The notes under the pieces: generated by a model | Seen by the model: the letters and a program-made list of their open reading frames with translations, nothing else | Told to the model about the DNA's origin: nothing | The model's database searches: none | NCBI GenBank assembly: GCA_021904315.1 | Contig: CM038920.1 | Coordinates: 4,464,001 to 4,528,000 of the forward strand | Reading direction: 5' to 3' | Length of the DNA: 64,000 nt | Source: Sphagnum magellanicum | Taxonomy: Eukaryota > Streptophyta > Sphagnopsida > Sphagnales > Sphagnaceae | Part shown: one piece after another, positions 9,966-25,088 of the stretch | How positions within the stretch are numbered: the first letter of the stretch is position 1 | How the letters are laid out: every line of letters begins with the position of its first letter | Position numbers and translations under genes: made by a program

Positions 9966-12574
9966 AGGAAAATCAATGGGCCTTCAAATGATGAATTCAT
10001 GGGTAAGAAACAAACATTCAAGGTGGTAACTACAATTGCAAAAACCCTAAACATGAAACCACGTGGTAATGAAAAAAATGGTTTTGATCCTTTAGAAACA
10101 TGTAATGTAGATTATGATTTTAAAACATGTCAATTTGTATTAATTTGACATTTAAAAATCTTTGTAATATTTTATTTTTCTAGGAATGAAAGTTTGAGTC
10201 TTTTGTTTTTTTGCATTATTCATTTTGATGTTTTGGATATTGGTACCAAAATTCGAGGTTATGGGATTGGGAACTCAAATTGGGTCCAATTTGTATTAAA
10301 TGTTTTTGAAACCATTTTGAAAATAACTTTTCAAAAATGTTGAGAATTGGAACTTGGGGTTCCTCCTAAAACCAATGAATTTGCCAACACTAGTTTCAAC
10401 CTATGGTGGAAAAGTTTTTGAACATTGAACAAAAAATTCACCAAATTCTATTTAAACCAAAACTAAAATTACAAGAGAAATTTGGCACACTTTTGGTATT
10501 GTTGGAAATCTTTCAATAAGTAGGATTTCATGAAGGTGATTTGGACATTTGTAAACTTAAAAGTGTAAAAGATATGGAATTTTGAATACTTATTGTCATT
10601 GAAAATTTAATTAAATTCCAAAAAATGGTTTTGAAAGGAAAATTGGTTACTTGGGTAACCAATTTATACTTGAACTAATGGCACAAGCTACATAATTTAG
10701 AATGAATGTTTGACAATATTGTTATTGTTTTCTCTTAATTCTACAACACAAGATTCACAATAAACTAACCTTAAATCATGATAAACTTACTTAATAGTCA
10801 TATTTCAAAGTCACTTTCACAAATTTCAAAATTACATCATTTGGGCATATAATGTTCCCTTTCATAATCGAGTACCATAGTATCTTTACCATTTCGGCAT
10901 TAATTAAATTATTTTTTGTTTTGCCAAAATTTTGAAAAAATATTTATTATTTGTGCCAAATTTTTAATAAAATCAAAATTTTGACATTGAAGTTTGAATT
11001 GCAAACCTTCCAAGATAATGATTTTAAATTGAGTCAATCTAGACACATTAGATTATTCCATAACTTCAACAACAACTTTTAAAATTTTTATAACCATTAT
11101 ATGTTGAAAATTGCAAAATTAAAAAACCAAATGCTGAAGTTAAGATTTAAATTTAAATTTATTATTCGATAACAAACTGTTGAAATGGTAAAGGTAGTAT
11201 GATAATGCATTTTTATTTGAAGAAAAGGTGTTCCTCTTTTGTGATGAATGTTTTTTGCCTTTCTTTTGGAAAGCCTCCACCATGAATAACCTTCATTAAT
11301 GTCCTTGGAGGTTTCCATCAATATTTAATCCTTTGTTTATGAAAGGGAAGGCTTGGGTTAATAAACCATCCACATAGGTTTTTTCCAAGATTAAGAGCAT
11401 GATAAAATGTCTTTTATTTTTCAAGTTCAAAAGACTTTACACAATTGGACTATGCATGACTCAACAACAAATGTAAAAGGTGGAGCTTTCAAGCAATGAT
11501 TTATTGAAAATTTAAACTTACAATTGAAAATTGATAGGGTTGAAATTTTATTTATTTTTCATGAATTTATGTTCATTCAAAAAAATGATATATGCAATTG
11601 ATGGCAAAGGATTACAAAGCAACTACAAACTCACAAATTGTTACCTTTACTTATCAAATCCATCTTCTACGATTAACGTCAATATGTACTCATCAACATT
11701 GATGTTGCATCTATAAGTTGAATCAATAACATGTTGACATATAATGAGTACAAATTACATTTTTCCACCCAACACAAATTCACCATGTCAAATTTATCTT
11801 GGTGTTTTAAATTCCAATTTGATAGCTTGTTTATTAATTAAAAAATTCATATTCAAATGTAAATGTTCCCACCATGGATAATGAAATCCCATCTCATCTT
11901 TTGAAGAACTTGGGTTTGAAAATTTATTAAAAATGAAAAAAAACTCAAATGATTTGCTAAACACGAAGACCAATGCCGCAACTACATAAAAGAGCCAACC
12001 TTCTTTTCTAAAAGGCTAGAAATGTCCTATTTACAAACCATAGAGAAGTGGTTCATTTTTCCAACATGGGTCAAAATACAACAATATTCAAATGGATGTG
12101 AAAACATTTTACACTTGTAAATTGGTTTTTGTTTGCTTTTCTTAATAATCCAAAAGTGATAAGTTGTTAAATACTAAGTAAGGGTGGTGTCAACTTTTCA
12201 GTTGCTAATCATGTCAATCAATGGAAAGGGAAGCTACTCAAACATGTACTCTAATGTGCTTGATCTTCAAGCAATGCTCATAGTTGAGTCATGATGGGTT
12301 TGCTACTATCTTTTGAATTGTAGGGAGAGGTACAAAATGTTGTTGAACTATCTTCCACCAAGTAACAAGAGGACAACCTCTTGTCTTTGCTTGAATGGGG
12401 ACTTGGTTAGCAATGTGTCCAATTGCATTAAGTTGTGTTGTGTGAGGTGTAGTTTGAAAAATATAAGCACAACAAAGCACAAAAGGGTGTTGTTGTGTAC
12501 CCTTTTTGGTTAGGTTGTAGGGTTTTGGAAAACACTTCTTAAGGTGCATTCCAAGGGTTTACTAGAAGCCGGAA
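9966..12574. other. AT-rich spacer without a supported gene
   Basis: No coding sequence could be supported on either strand. A dispersed repeat trace at about 10495-10640 resembles blocks near 40345 and 40500. Confidence 0.5.
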
Positions 12575-13430
12575 TTGTCGTTAGCTAGCCATGGTCTCTC
12601 TAGTACATTCAATGTACATAAGGTAAAGCTCCAAGGTGAGGGCATTCCAAGAATAAGGGGCCTACTAGGCCAAGCCGGTAGCCAAGCCCAAGCCCACATT
12701 TTGGAAATGTCCTTGCCTGTGGGCTTTACCCATTGTAGTACCGCACAAGGAGCAGAACCTTATCATGAACTTAAACATATGTAGATTAGGAGCCCGAGGA
12801 AGGAGAGGGTTCCTAAGCCTACTCCTTAAGCGTGGGATAGATCTTACACCTATATGTAGGTATAATTTCTCTTGCATTCAAAGAATAGGCCTAAGAGAGT
12901 CCCTCCTCTTTTCTAAGAGGGGACAGTCATGGATATACCGTGCCCTCCAAGTAGATTATGAAAAAAATTCCAAGTCTCCCAAGTGTGTAAAACGTTGGCA
13001 ATTTCTTTTTTGCCATGTACCTAGATGGCACATTATGGAGCAGAATCTGTCCTCCCTAAATGGCGAGGCATTACAAAAACTGAAATGTCCACTCCAACAA
13101 GCATTCCACTTTACGAAATGCCCTGCCTCTTTTTTTTCCCCATGGTATCTGTTGGGTTCCAAGGGGGAAAAAAAAAGAGCAAATTATGCCAGTGTTTTAC
13201 ATAAGATAATGCCCCTCGGAGTGGGCCGTTCCCGAAATAATCGCCACTTGATTCTGCATGGGCCAAGTGCTTATTTCCGGAACGTCCCACTACTCGAGCG
13301 TTACAGGACACTTTTGGCATTGGGCAGGGGGGCTGGTCCGACACCAAACGAGGTAACTTATTACCTAGTGGTCAATCAGTCATCACCTAACCGTAGTGTA
13401 AAATAATTGTTGGGGGGAGAGGGGAGAGTG
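12575..13430. other. GC-richer island of unknown origin
   Basis: This block is markedly richer in GC and CpG than its flanks. It contains words such as GGGCTTTACCCATTGTAG, GGGCATTCC and TTATTTCCGGAACG that recur in changed form near 21180, 39370-39460 and 52320-52530. The longest open frame (12765-13406, 213 codons) has no recognised domain. The island may be a decayed transposon or LTR, but no TG...CA ends with a target duplication and no terminal inverted repeats were found. Confidence 0.4.
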
Positions 13431-13528
13431 GAGAGTGGTTTTTTTTCCTCCTTAAAATTTTTAAATTTTTTTTTTTCAATGGGTCGAAAAATGCGTAGGT
13501 AAACGTGTGGACCAGTGTTTTTATTATT

Positions 13529-13783
13529 ATTGGCGAATTTTCGCCAAATTTCGAACTGGAAAATATTATTTCGAGGTATAGAAAGGGTTTTTTCGTTGGA
13601 ACAAAAATGGCCCAAATTCGCAAGATTTTGAAGAAAAAAGGTTCAAATCGCCAGTTTTTTAATGATAAGTTCCAGGACGTAGCCAATAATATAGAGGGAT
13701 GTTTTTAAAAAATTTACATTGCATATCTGGTATGTAGCCATGTTTGGTTAAATTATTTTCTGGATGATCGCCACTTTGGCGAT
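13529..13783. promoter_or_regulatory. Two GGCGA/TCGCC palindromes upstream of the epimerase
   Basis: TTGGCGAA and TTCGCCAA flank a 2-bp centre at 13531-13548. ATCGCCA and TGGCGAT flank a 3-bp centre at 13767-13783. A further TTTGGCGATC lies near 13903. They resemble E2F-type or other dimeric factor sites and lie 0.7-1 kb before the probable epimerase leader. The regulatory role is inference. Confidence 0.3.
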
Positions 13784-14229
13784 ATAACAAAATCCTTAAA
13801 ACAGACACTGGTGGATGGTGGTGGCCAATGCTTTTTCATTTTATTTTATTCAATTTTGTGATGTAGCTCAAGTGGCAATCATCCAGACGACTGTTTAGCC
13901 AGATTTGGCGATCAAAATGAAAGTAAATGTTTTTTAGCATCATTTTATATTTTTGGCTATCCATTAGAACTTAGGATAAAATCTGTTCTTTTCTTAAATA
14001 AACAATTGGCGACTAGAAACCCCCAAAAACACTAAATTTCACCATTTTGAAAAGAAAAAAAAAAACAATCTGCCAGAAAAAAACGTGACTGGTCACTGTG
14101 ATGGAGCGCCTCGCCCCCCCAAAGCAACTGTTTATTATGAAATTTAATAACAAATATTGAACGGATGAAAAGAAAGAAATCAGCAGAGCCTCACTGTTAG
14201 CTGACGTACGTAAAATAGATGAAAAAGAC

Positions 14230-14523
14230 GCTAATGGCTTGGGGGTGCGGATGAAATCTCAAGTTGGTTCTGTGTTCTGTCCACCCAACAGCAGCAGCAG
14301 AAGCAGCAGCCGCGGCTGCTGCTGCATCGAAGGGAAAGGTCGGTCCCCCTAAAGAGCTTCAGCGTAAGGGACGAGAGAGCGGCCGGGCGAGACGACATCG
14401 CCGCGAGGTTGAAGGGGAAGAGAGGAGAGAGGGGCGCCTGCCCGCGTGGAGAACGTTCTCTTCTTCTACTTCTCGTGGTGAAGCTAGATCTGTGTTTTTT
14501 GGCAAAGGATCTGAAGGCAACAG
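14230..14523 (+). promoter_or_regulatory. Probable 5' leader exon of the epimerase gene
   Basis: A GC-rich block (about 14230-14523) with many CpGs ends in AACAG followed by GTCAGT, a good splice donor at 14524. The next stretch is T-rich and intron-like. A matching acceptor after a pyrimidine tract (TTTTCCTCTCCGGCAG, ending 16491) would join it to the exon carrying the epimerase ATG at 16603. Within the block a perfect 20-bp palindrome at 14303-14322 comes from CAG/CTG triplets. The open frame here (from 14264, poly-Ala then basic residues) is read as leader sequence, because it runs through the donor and matches no known protein. Confidence 0.45.
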
Positions 14524-16491
14524 GTCAGTTTGTGTTTTTTCGGGGTGTTTTTCTCATCCGGAGCAGGAGTGGGGAAGGAAGGAAGTGCTGTTGTTGATAA
14601 TTTGTTTGTTTTTCCTTTGATGTTGGTTGCTGATCAATGTCGCAGCGGTCTGGTAATGCTTTTTTTGTCTACTTGATGAGCCTCGGTTTGCTGCCGTAAT
14701 TTCTTCCATAACATTTTCCAAGATGTGGCTGGCGCACACATACAATCGGAACCGAGATGTCTGTTTTTTGCTTGTGAGATCTCGAGTATTTTGAGACTAT
14801 CGATAGCAATAAAGGGGAAAACATATTTCTATCGGAAGTTGTCTCAGTTTTTTGCTTCTTTTCAAATGGTGTGAATGTGGAGGAAGCGCGGTTGTGTCGC
14901 CAGCCACCAGTAGTGCATTATTGTAGATTCATTTTGCTGCGCGTGCAAAACGGGGGGAGAGAAGGAACGTTTCTTTCTTTCTTTCTTGCATTGTTGCACT
15001 TTTCTTTTGTGGAGCTTTTTTTGGCGACTGAATAATAATAATAATAATAGGTGTGACGGATGTGTTGGAGAACGTGATAGTTGTAATGCACAATGGATTG
15101 TTGTTTCTGAGCAGAGGAGCTTTCTTTGCATGTGAACACTACTGTGCGTGACAAACAAAATTGGGAGTAATGAAGTCTTTCCAATGGAAGTTTGAATGTG
15201 TTTGTGCATGTGCCCCTGCAGTCTTTGCACGGGCCAAAAGAGACAACTTTAGTTGGACTTCTCTTTTCAGATCCTTTACAGTGCTGGGATGTCATAAGGC
15301 AAATCAGATTCTAGGACCAAAATCCACTCTCAAGTCTATGATCCTAGGGGTTAATCTCAAATCATGGTAGAGCAGATGAGAGAATGTAGGAATGACATGA
15401 TGGACAAGGCTGGGAACTTCTTCTCTCCTGTGAAATGAGGTCAATATATGCGACTTTCAAGCTTAATGAGAAGCTTCAAATGACATTGTGTTTTGAGCAG
15501 AGCAGCAGCAGCAAGGATTATGAACCCTGACTTGTGCACATTCAAGGTCATGTTGTTTATTGGGGGTGGGAGGGAATAAACCTGTCGATTTGTCCCCCGG
15601 TAAATCACAACAAAGTTGATCCTCCACTGAGACAAAATTTTATGCCTTGTTCTTAGAATGCTGGATGGTTTTCGTGCTTACCCATTTCTACAAACTGATG
15701 ATGGCATCAGTCTCAACTGAGTCCTTGGCAACTTCAGGAATGGTCTTTGTCATCCTCTGTATGTGAACACACTCTTTGGCATGGGTAGCATGTGAAATTT
15801 CGTGTTTGTCAGTTTTGTGTCAGTTTGTGGAAGCCCAATGTTGATGACTCCTTCTGTGAATTGCAACTACTCCTATCATCTGTTTTTGACTGGAATTGTG
15901 ATAGTCACAGGTCTGGTGGTAAGGTTAAATATCATCTAAACATAAGGGCTTCCAAGCTATTTGGGTTTATTGTACAACAGCCAGTATTGGCCATTTTTGA
16001 CCTCCAAGATGGGAACAATGTTATGTGATGATTCTTACCTGGGATCAAATGGTATGTGAGTGTTTATATACCCTTCTATCAGGTGAAACTCAAGCGGACT
16101 TGGTGATTGGGCCAATTCTTTGAGGTGTGGCTAATTCACCAAATCTTTGGCTTGATGGAGAGTTCCATTGTCAGTTTTGTGGTTGATCATGTGTATGGTT
16201 CCCATGTATGGGGAGAATCTGTGGGACAAGTGTAGGGAGTCTTTTGTTTTGAATTATTATGGGAAAGAATGGTGATGAAGGCTTGATTGTTTCAGAGGGT
16301 GCAGGTTCAATGATTGGTTCATTGCCTGGCATCAGGGCAGTTGTGTGGCAGAGGTTGAAGCAAGAATAGGATGTGCAATGCATGGGGCAAAAAAAGAAGA
16401 GGGAAGAATTGCCACAAAATATTGAGATTGTACCCATATTGAGACCACAGAGTTTGCAATGATACTGGAAGAATCTTTTCCTCTCCGGCAG
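14524..16491 (+). other. Probable leader intron of the epimerase gene
   Basis: T-rich sequence with TTTCTTTC (near 14970) and an AAT trinucleotide run (15031-15049). No supported coding sequence is seen on either strand. The borders are those proposed for the leader donor and acceptor. Confidence 0.4.
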
Positions 16492-16602
16492 AGATGCATT
16501 TCAGCAAGTCACTCTGAACCAGACACCATCTGGAATTGTCTAAAACACATTGGGGATCAGGCCAAAAGGTAGTTCAGTAGATCAGATTCATTGGAGAAGA
16601 TC

Positions 16603-19873
<3,271 letters not shown>

Positions 19874-21025
19874 TACTCGCCACCTCGACAGAAGGTTGTC
19901 ATAACCTGGAACTCAATTATCTCCCTCATGTTCTCCATATTTGCTGGCACCCTCTTATCGTTTGGCTGCATTCTATATAAATAATCTCTGGTTATGGCAA
20001 CGATGTAACTGGAGACCTGAACCCATGCTTGAGCAAGCCTTGGGACATCTCTCAGTTCCTGCAACTTTTACCCACTCGAGATTAAAGGTTGCTGGCTTGA
20101 GTGAACCAAAGCAATTTATTTGCTTGCCTATATGCATGGATAAGATAAGAGTAAAAAGCCATTGCCCCAGAGACTGACAAAAATTGGAGCCTGCCATGAA
20201 TCCATTTCTTGTTGTCACAGCCATAGACCTTATGCCAGATTGGACAGATAGCACAATGAGAGAGTCAGAGAGGCCAAAAAATGCCAAGTCGCTCCATTTA
20301 GTGTAAAATGTGATTCATGGGGGATACTGTAGAGGAGAGTTCCCCATCCGGTAGAGGCAAACCCAATCTTTTGAAAACATGGTATCTTTGTAGATTTTCT
20401 CTCTGGTACTCCTCTCATCTTGGGGATGCCTCAGAGAAATAGATTGTAGTAACATTTTTTTAACAGCATTCAACATTAGCCTAGTAGTCCTAGTTAGGTC
20501 ATCGCTCAGCAGAATCATTCTGGCTTATATCATTCTGGCTTATAATGTGTTCATTATGGAGGTGTGTGTAAAGCCCCATAATCTAAAAATTCCTCAGCCA
20601 TGAGCCAACCAGTTTAACATACAAGTTGTATGTATAAATTATTTTTTACGGTCTCTGTTATGGAAAGATGGGAGCTCCCTATAACAAGGGACATTTATTG
20701 GAGCTCCCTAAAATAATGGGACCTTCAAAGATGATAGTCTCTTTTTTTCGCAGTACAAGTTTTGACAACCAGAGGCTTGTCTATTAGCACATGTTTTGAA
20801 AGAGCAACTATTCCAGCTTATCCACTGAATTGTGTGCTCTACAGTAGTGGGGACACATCAATCAAGAGTCATGGTTCTAGGTTTCTGGACAATTTGACTG
20901 CATGAGTTATTGGCTGTCTGGACAATCTTTCTTAATTGATCTTTGTTCTTCTCTGCTGTCCTTTTCTTTGTGTTTTGTCTATCCTGTTGTGTTTTTCTGT
21001 TTTTTGTTATCTCCTCGTATTGTTG
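19874..21025 (+). other. 3' flank of the epimerase gene
   Basis: The epimerase 3' UTR must lie in the first part. No polyadenylation site can be fixed by eye. Open frames here have no recognisable protein content. A pair of GGGA/TCCC words near 20665-20730 (GAGCTCCCTATAACAAGGGA and a close variant) is a small local duplication. Confidence 0.4.
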
Positions 21026-21162
21026 TTTGTTGCTAACCAGTAGCATGGCTGAGTCTTCCTGTTGCTTCTGGAATTGCAGCAGAAACCTGGTGTTTTATTT
21101 GTTGCTAGCCAGTAGCATGGCTGAGTCTTCCTGTTGCTTCCAGAATTGCAGCAGAAACTTGG
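21026..21162. repeat. Two-copy tandem duplication, period 72 bp
   Basis: The segment beginning TTTGTTGCTAACCAGTAGCA at 21026 is repeated from 21098 with only a few base changes. The shared part runs through CAGCAGAAAC. No function is apparent. Confidence 0.85.
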
Positions 21163-24126
21163 GATGCAGGTTAGTGTTGGCACTGGCCTTTACCCACTGT
21201 AGGGAGGTGATGAAGCCAGTGGGAAAGTTATGATAGAGAAGTTTCAATCATACATGCTATTGTCGATCATCCCTGAACAGGTGTGTGACTTGCACTGTTG
21301 TTCATACTGCTTTCGTGTTTTATTTGGTTTTTTTGTTTTTTGATCCTTTGTTCTCTGTTTTGTTTCTCCTTCTTTGGAATTCTCTGTGGCTGGTTGAAGA
21401 AGTGTTAACCTCACTTTGCCTTTTCTTAATCATGAGAATGAAGATTTCTCAATTCTTATGAGAGATATTTCTTACTTGACAATTCTTTCATCTTCAAGAT
21501 TTGGCAACTCTGAAGTGTCATTGCAAACCCTATTATGTTATTGTTGTTGGTTTCAAGGCCTTTTTGCTGAACTAATTTGCTCTCACTAATGTGGAAACAT
21601 CAGGAAGGATGAATACTTTGGTTCTGATTTTTTTTTAAACCCCTCAAAGAAGCACTGGTTTTCATGGAAGTAAAGGGTAATTTTATTGCTGTTTAGTTCT
21701 TAGATTTTCTACGAGCAATATAATACTTAGAATATTCTACCAAACAAGGAACCTAGATATTCTTCCAAATGGAAACTCTTGCACAAAAATCATGATTTCA
21801 CCACAAATATTAAATTTTATTTTTTTAAGACCATTACACTATTGATTCATTGTGTTGTATCACCATCTTGTATTTGAATGTGCAAATAACAATTACTTCA
21901 AGCATGAATCATAATAAAGCAAACTGAAATGTTATTATACACTTTCATCTAGTGTACAAGAATCTTTAAAAAATACATATTTCGGTTAATTTTGTAAATT
22001 AAATTGAGGAAACATATGTTTATAATGATTTGTCAATTAGGTCCTAGACAAAAACTTATGTTTCATTTCCTAATGTCAAAAGCACATTGCCTCATTTGCT
22101 ACAATTTTAAAAACATTATTGTTTAGAGATGTTTGTTTAGAAAGAAAAAAGAAAAGAAAATCTATTAAAATTTTAACTTTTTCTTACAATATAAAAAAAA
22201 TTCACCACAAAAAAAATTGTTGTGTAAAAATGAACATGATGGACACATTCATACCTAACAATTCAAAATATTTTTGAATAATTGCACGATGTCAATCAAC
22301 TTGCTTTAATCAACACTTGCCATATTTGTGCTTGTAAACATATGGTGATATGGATTTGTCTTTCTCAAGGAAAAATACCCACACATTACACTTCAATTCA
22401 TGCCATGCATGTTGTTCATAACACCACCCCATATGATTGCCATAAGCAAACTTTACAACAATTAGTTATTGTGTTTTTATGACAATTTAACCCCCATTGA
22501 ATGATTGTTCCATTGAAATCAAACTTTAACCTCAATTGGCATTCAAACATTTATATTGCCTCTTGTTCATCATCTTCCACTATTAGTGTTCCTTGTTGTC
22601 CTTGCTTAGCTACTTCAACCTCTACTTGCTTGTTCAACCCAAGTTCTTGCAACTCCTCATCATCTTTTGTCTTTGGATTAGTTCCTAGTTTTGCTGATGG
22701 AGCCTATCAATTCCCCCACATGGTTTTAGAGAGATAAAGTTCTACACATGGAGTTATGATGCAACACATAATTATATGGTTTGTTAATGTTTGAATTCAT
22801 AGTTGAAAAACCTTTTGCTTGCTTTGTTGCCAATGTTATGGTTGTAGTTTTGAATTGGATCTTGTTCACATGACACATGAGTTCTAGTGGTATAAAACCA
22901 AGACGCACCTTGATGTCTAACTTGGCTATCATCTACTACACATTGGCCAAGTTGGTATTGGCTTCATAGTCAAATGAATGTCAACTTGATCTCATGTAGT
23001 TTATCAGTTGGGATGATGATGATGAAAGTGGTACATGATCAAACACACTTACAGGGGGGATTGTAAGGTAATGGTTAACAAAACATGTATTGTGTATAAA
23101 ATGATTTCAATGTGGATGTTACTATCTACTAATTCATCATCCACTTGTGGTACCTTTGTAATGCATTTCTTTGTAAAAATTCTTGGATATATTGCTTCAC
23201 AGTTGAGATGGCCTCCACCTCCTAATCTACACATTTAAACTTGTTTTACTCTTTTGGCTCACATCTATGCAATCCCCAACTAGCTTCTTTTAATTACAAT
23301 GGATGAATCATACAAAGATCAAATTACATTAACAACATTTTTAAAGCTCTTCTATCCTTGCAATTTTTTTATCATTAAATCACACAAATCCACATGCTTG
23401 GTCATACAAAGTCTTTGTAGTTTGTAGCTTGCAAAAATTTCTCTTCAAACCTCAAGCCTTTGTAAGCAAATAATTGCTTTTGGTCACAATTCTAAACCAT
23501 TTTTTCAATATTAAGTATGTAAACATGAACCAACTACAATTGTTCCCCCTTGCAAGTTCTATGAAATATTCCATGTCTACAAAAACTGTTGCCATTGCCA
23601 TCCTTGTTGTTGATGGACAATTCAAGAAGTGGTCGACTAAGGTCACTAGTCACCTCATGGTTGCATCTTGAAGAAACATTGCAATGGCAATCCTATTTAT
23701 CTTTTTAAGTTTTCAAAACTTTCAATGAAACACCTCAAAATTTCCCAACATTTGATAAATGGGACAATAGGTTTCTTAAAAAATTGACAATCAAAATCAT
23801 ATTAATGATGAATCCATTCAAGTACTACAATATATGTTACAATAGAAAAAACTACATTACTAATTGCTTGTTTGTTATTACTTAATTGTATTTTCTTAGG
23901 AGATGGAGTAATTTAAAGCAATGCCTATACACATTAAACTATTATAAAATGTATGAAGTAAAATATTGAAATATCAAACAGCACCACCATCATAAAAGCC
24001 TTGGGTGCACCTACGTCAGTACCATGGCAAAAATCACAAAATCCATTTAAATTATTTCTAAATATTACAAATATCCCAATGTTAAACAAAATCATGGTCT
24101 AGGATATCGATGTTTATAGGATAGGT
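21163..24126. other. AT-rich spacer without a supported gene
   Basis: A GGCCTTTACCCACTGTAG word near 21186 echoes the island at 12.7 kb. Beyond that, no gene, RNA or complete mobile element could be supported. The open frames around 22.5 and 23.5 kb lack recognisable motifs. Confidence 0.5.
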
Positions 24127-24690
24127 TGTAACAAAAAAAAATGAGACACACAAGCTTATGCATCATGGTACAAATTTGAAAGAAGAAGGAAATCAATGCA
24201 TAAATTAGATTAATGAAATTATCAACAGAAACACCATATCACTTGCACATAAACTTGGAATAACTTCTTAACAATCTAAGGCATTATCATGGGATCAAAT
24301 CATTTCGAATCACCTTTCTTGAATTATCTTTGCCTTCTTAGCTTGATTCCATCAAAGTACACTAACCCATATTACACTACACACTCAAAACAAAGTTCCT
24401 TAACCCACATAATTATAGGATGCTCACACACATTTCAACTCAAACCTAAAACCACAACAACATAAAATGCTTTCACCCACCCATTCATTCAGTACCATGT
24501 AACATAAGTTAAAATTACAAGGCATGAATCACCATCCTGTGATTATTTTTGAATTTCCTTTTTTGTAAAAACAAAATGTTAAACTCCTCAAAGTTCCCAT
24601 CATTACAGGTCTTGCTCCTTGAACACTTTCATTTCCTCACAACATAATAGAAAACTCAAACATACACTAACAAATGGAATCCACACAAGC
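24127..24690 (-). repeat. LTR fragment, left copy
   Basis: Matches 30641-31205 base by base with scattered differences, beginning at GAGACACACAAGCTTATGCA and ending at CAAGCAAGCT. It corresponds to the 3' portion of the minus-strand LTR; the rest is lost where the 24702 LTR fragment begins. Confidence 0.8.
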
Positions 24691-24701
24691 AAGCTCTTAA
24701 G

Positions 24702-25088
24702 TGTCGCAACCCCTCTTTGAGGGAAATGTGAGGTCGCCACTCACACTCCCAAAAATGGGACTTGGGAATCCTTCGGGACTCCCAAAAATTCAGAATGTGA
24801 TTGCAGGGGTCAAAACACCTTGCATTGAAATGTTCTTTATACCGTTGGAAAGATAATGAAGTGTAGATGTCCAAAATGGCCTCGCATGAGCCATTTGGAC
24901 ATCTGCAATACAAGTTATGGTCAAAAGAAGGGTCGGGAATCGAATTGGCAATTTGACTCACGACCATTAAAAGTCGAGAATCGACCCGATCCCGATGTGT
25001 GCAGGTGGAGTGCAACACATCCTTGGAAAGCTCTCAAAGAGAGCTACAAGTTTGCTTTAAACCTCGCCCCAATTTTTCACTTTCTATC
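24702..25088 (+). mobile_element. Partial LTR related to the 4.0-kb solo LTR
   Basis: Starts TGTCGCAACCCC at the point where the 4038 solo LTR starts TGTCACAACCCC. It then follows it through TGGCCTCGCAT, GGACATCTGCA, CAAGTTATGG, ACCATTAAAAGTC and GGAAAGCTCTC. Similarity ends near 25088, so it is truncated at its 3' end. Confidence 0.75.

Noticed and set aside
12765-13406. Open frame of 213 codons, the longest in the window
   Set aside because: No recognisable domain, an odd mixed composition with several overlapping frames on the other strand, and position in an island with repeat words. Length alone is not enough in a GC-richer patch.
14264-14620. Frame starting with an Ala run, possible secreted or nuclear protein
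   Set aside because: It crosses a good splice donor at 14524, the Ala run is a CAG/CTG triplet run, and the position suits the epimerase leader.
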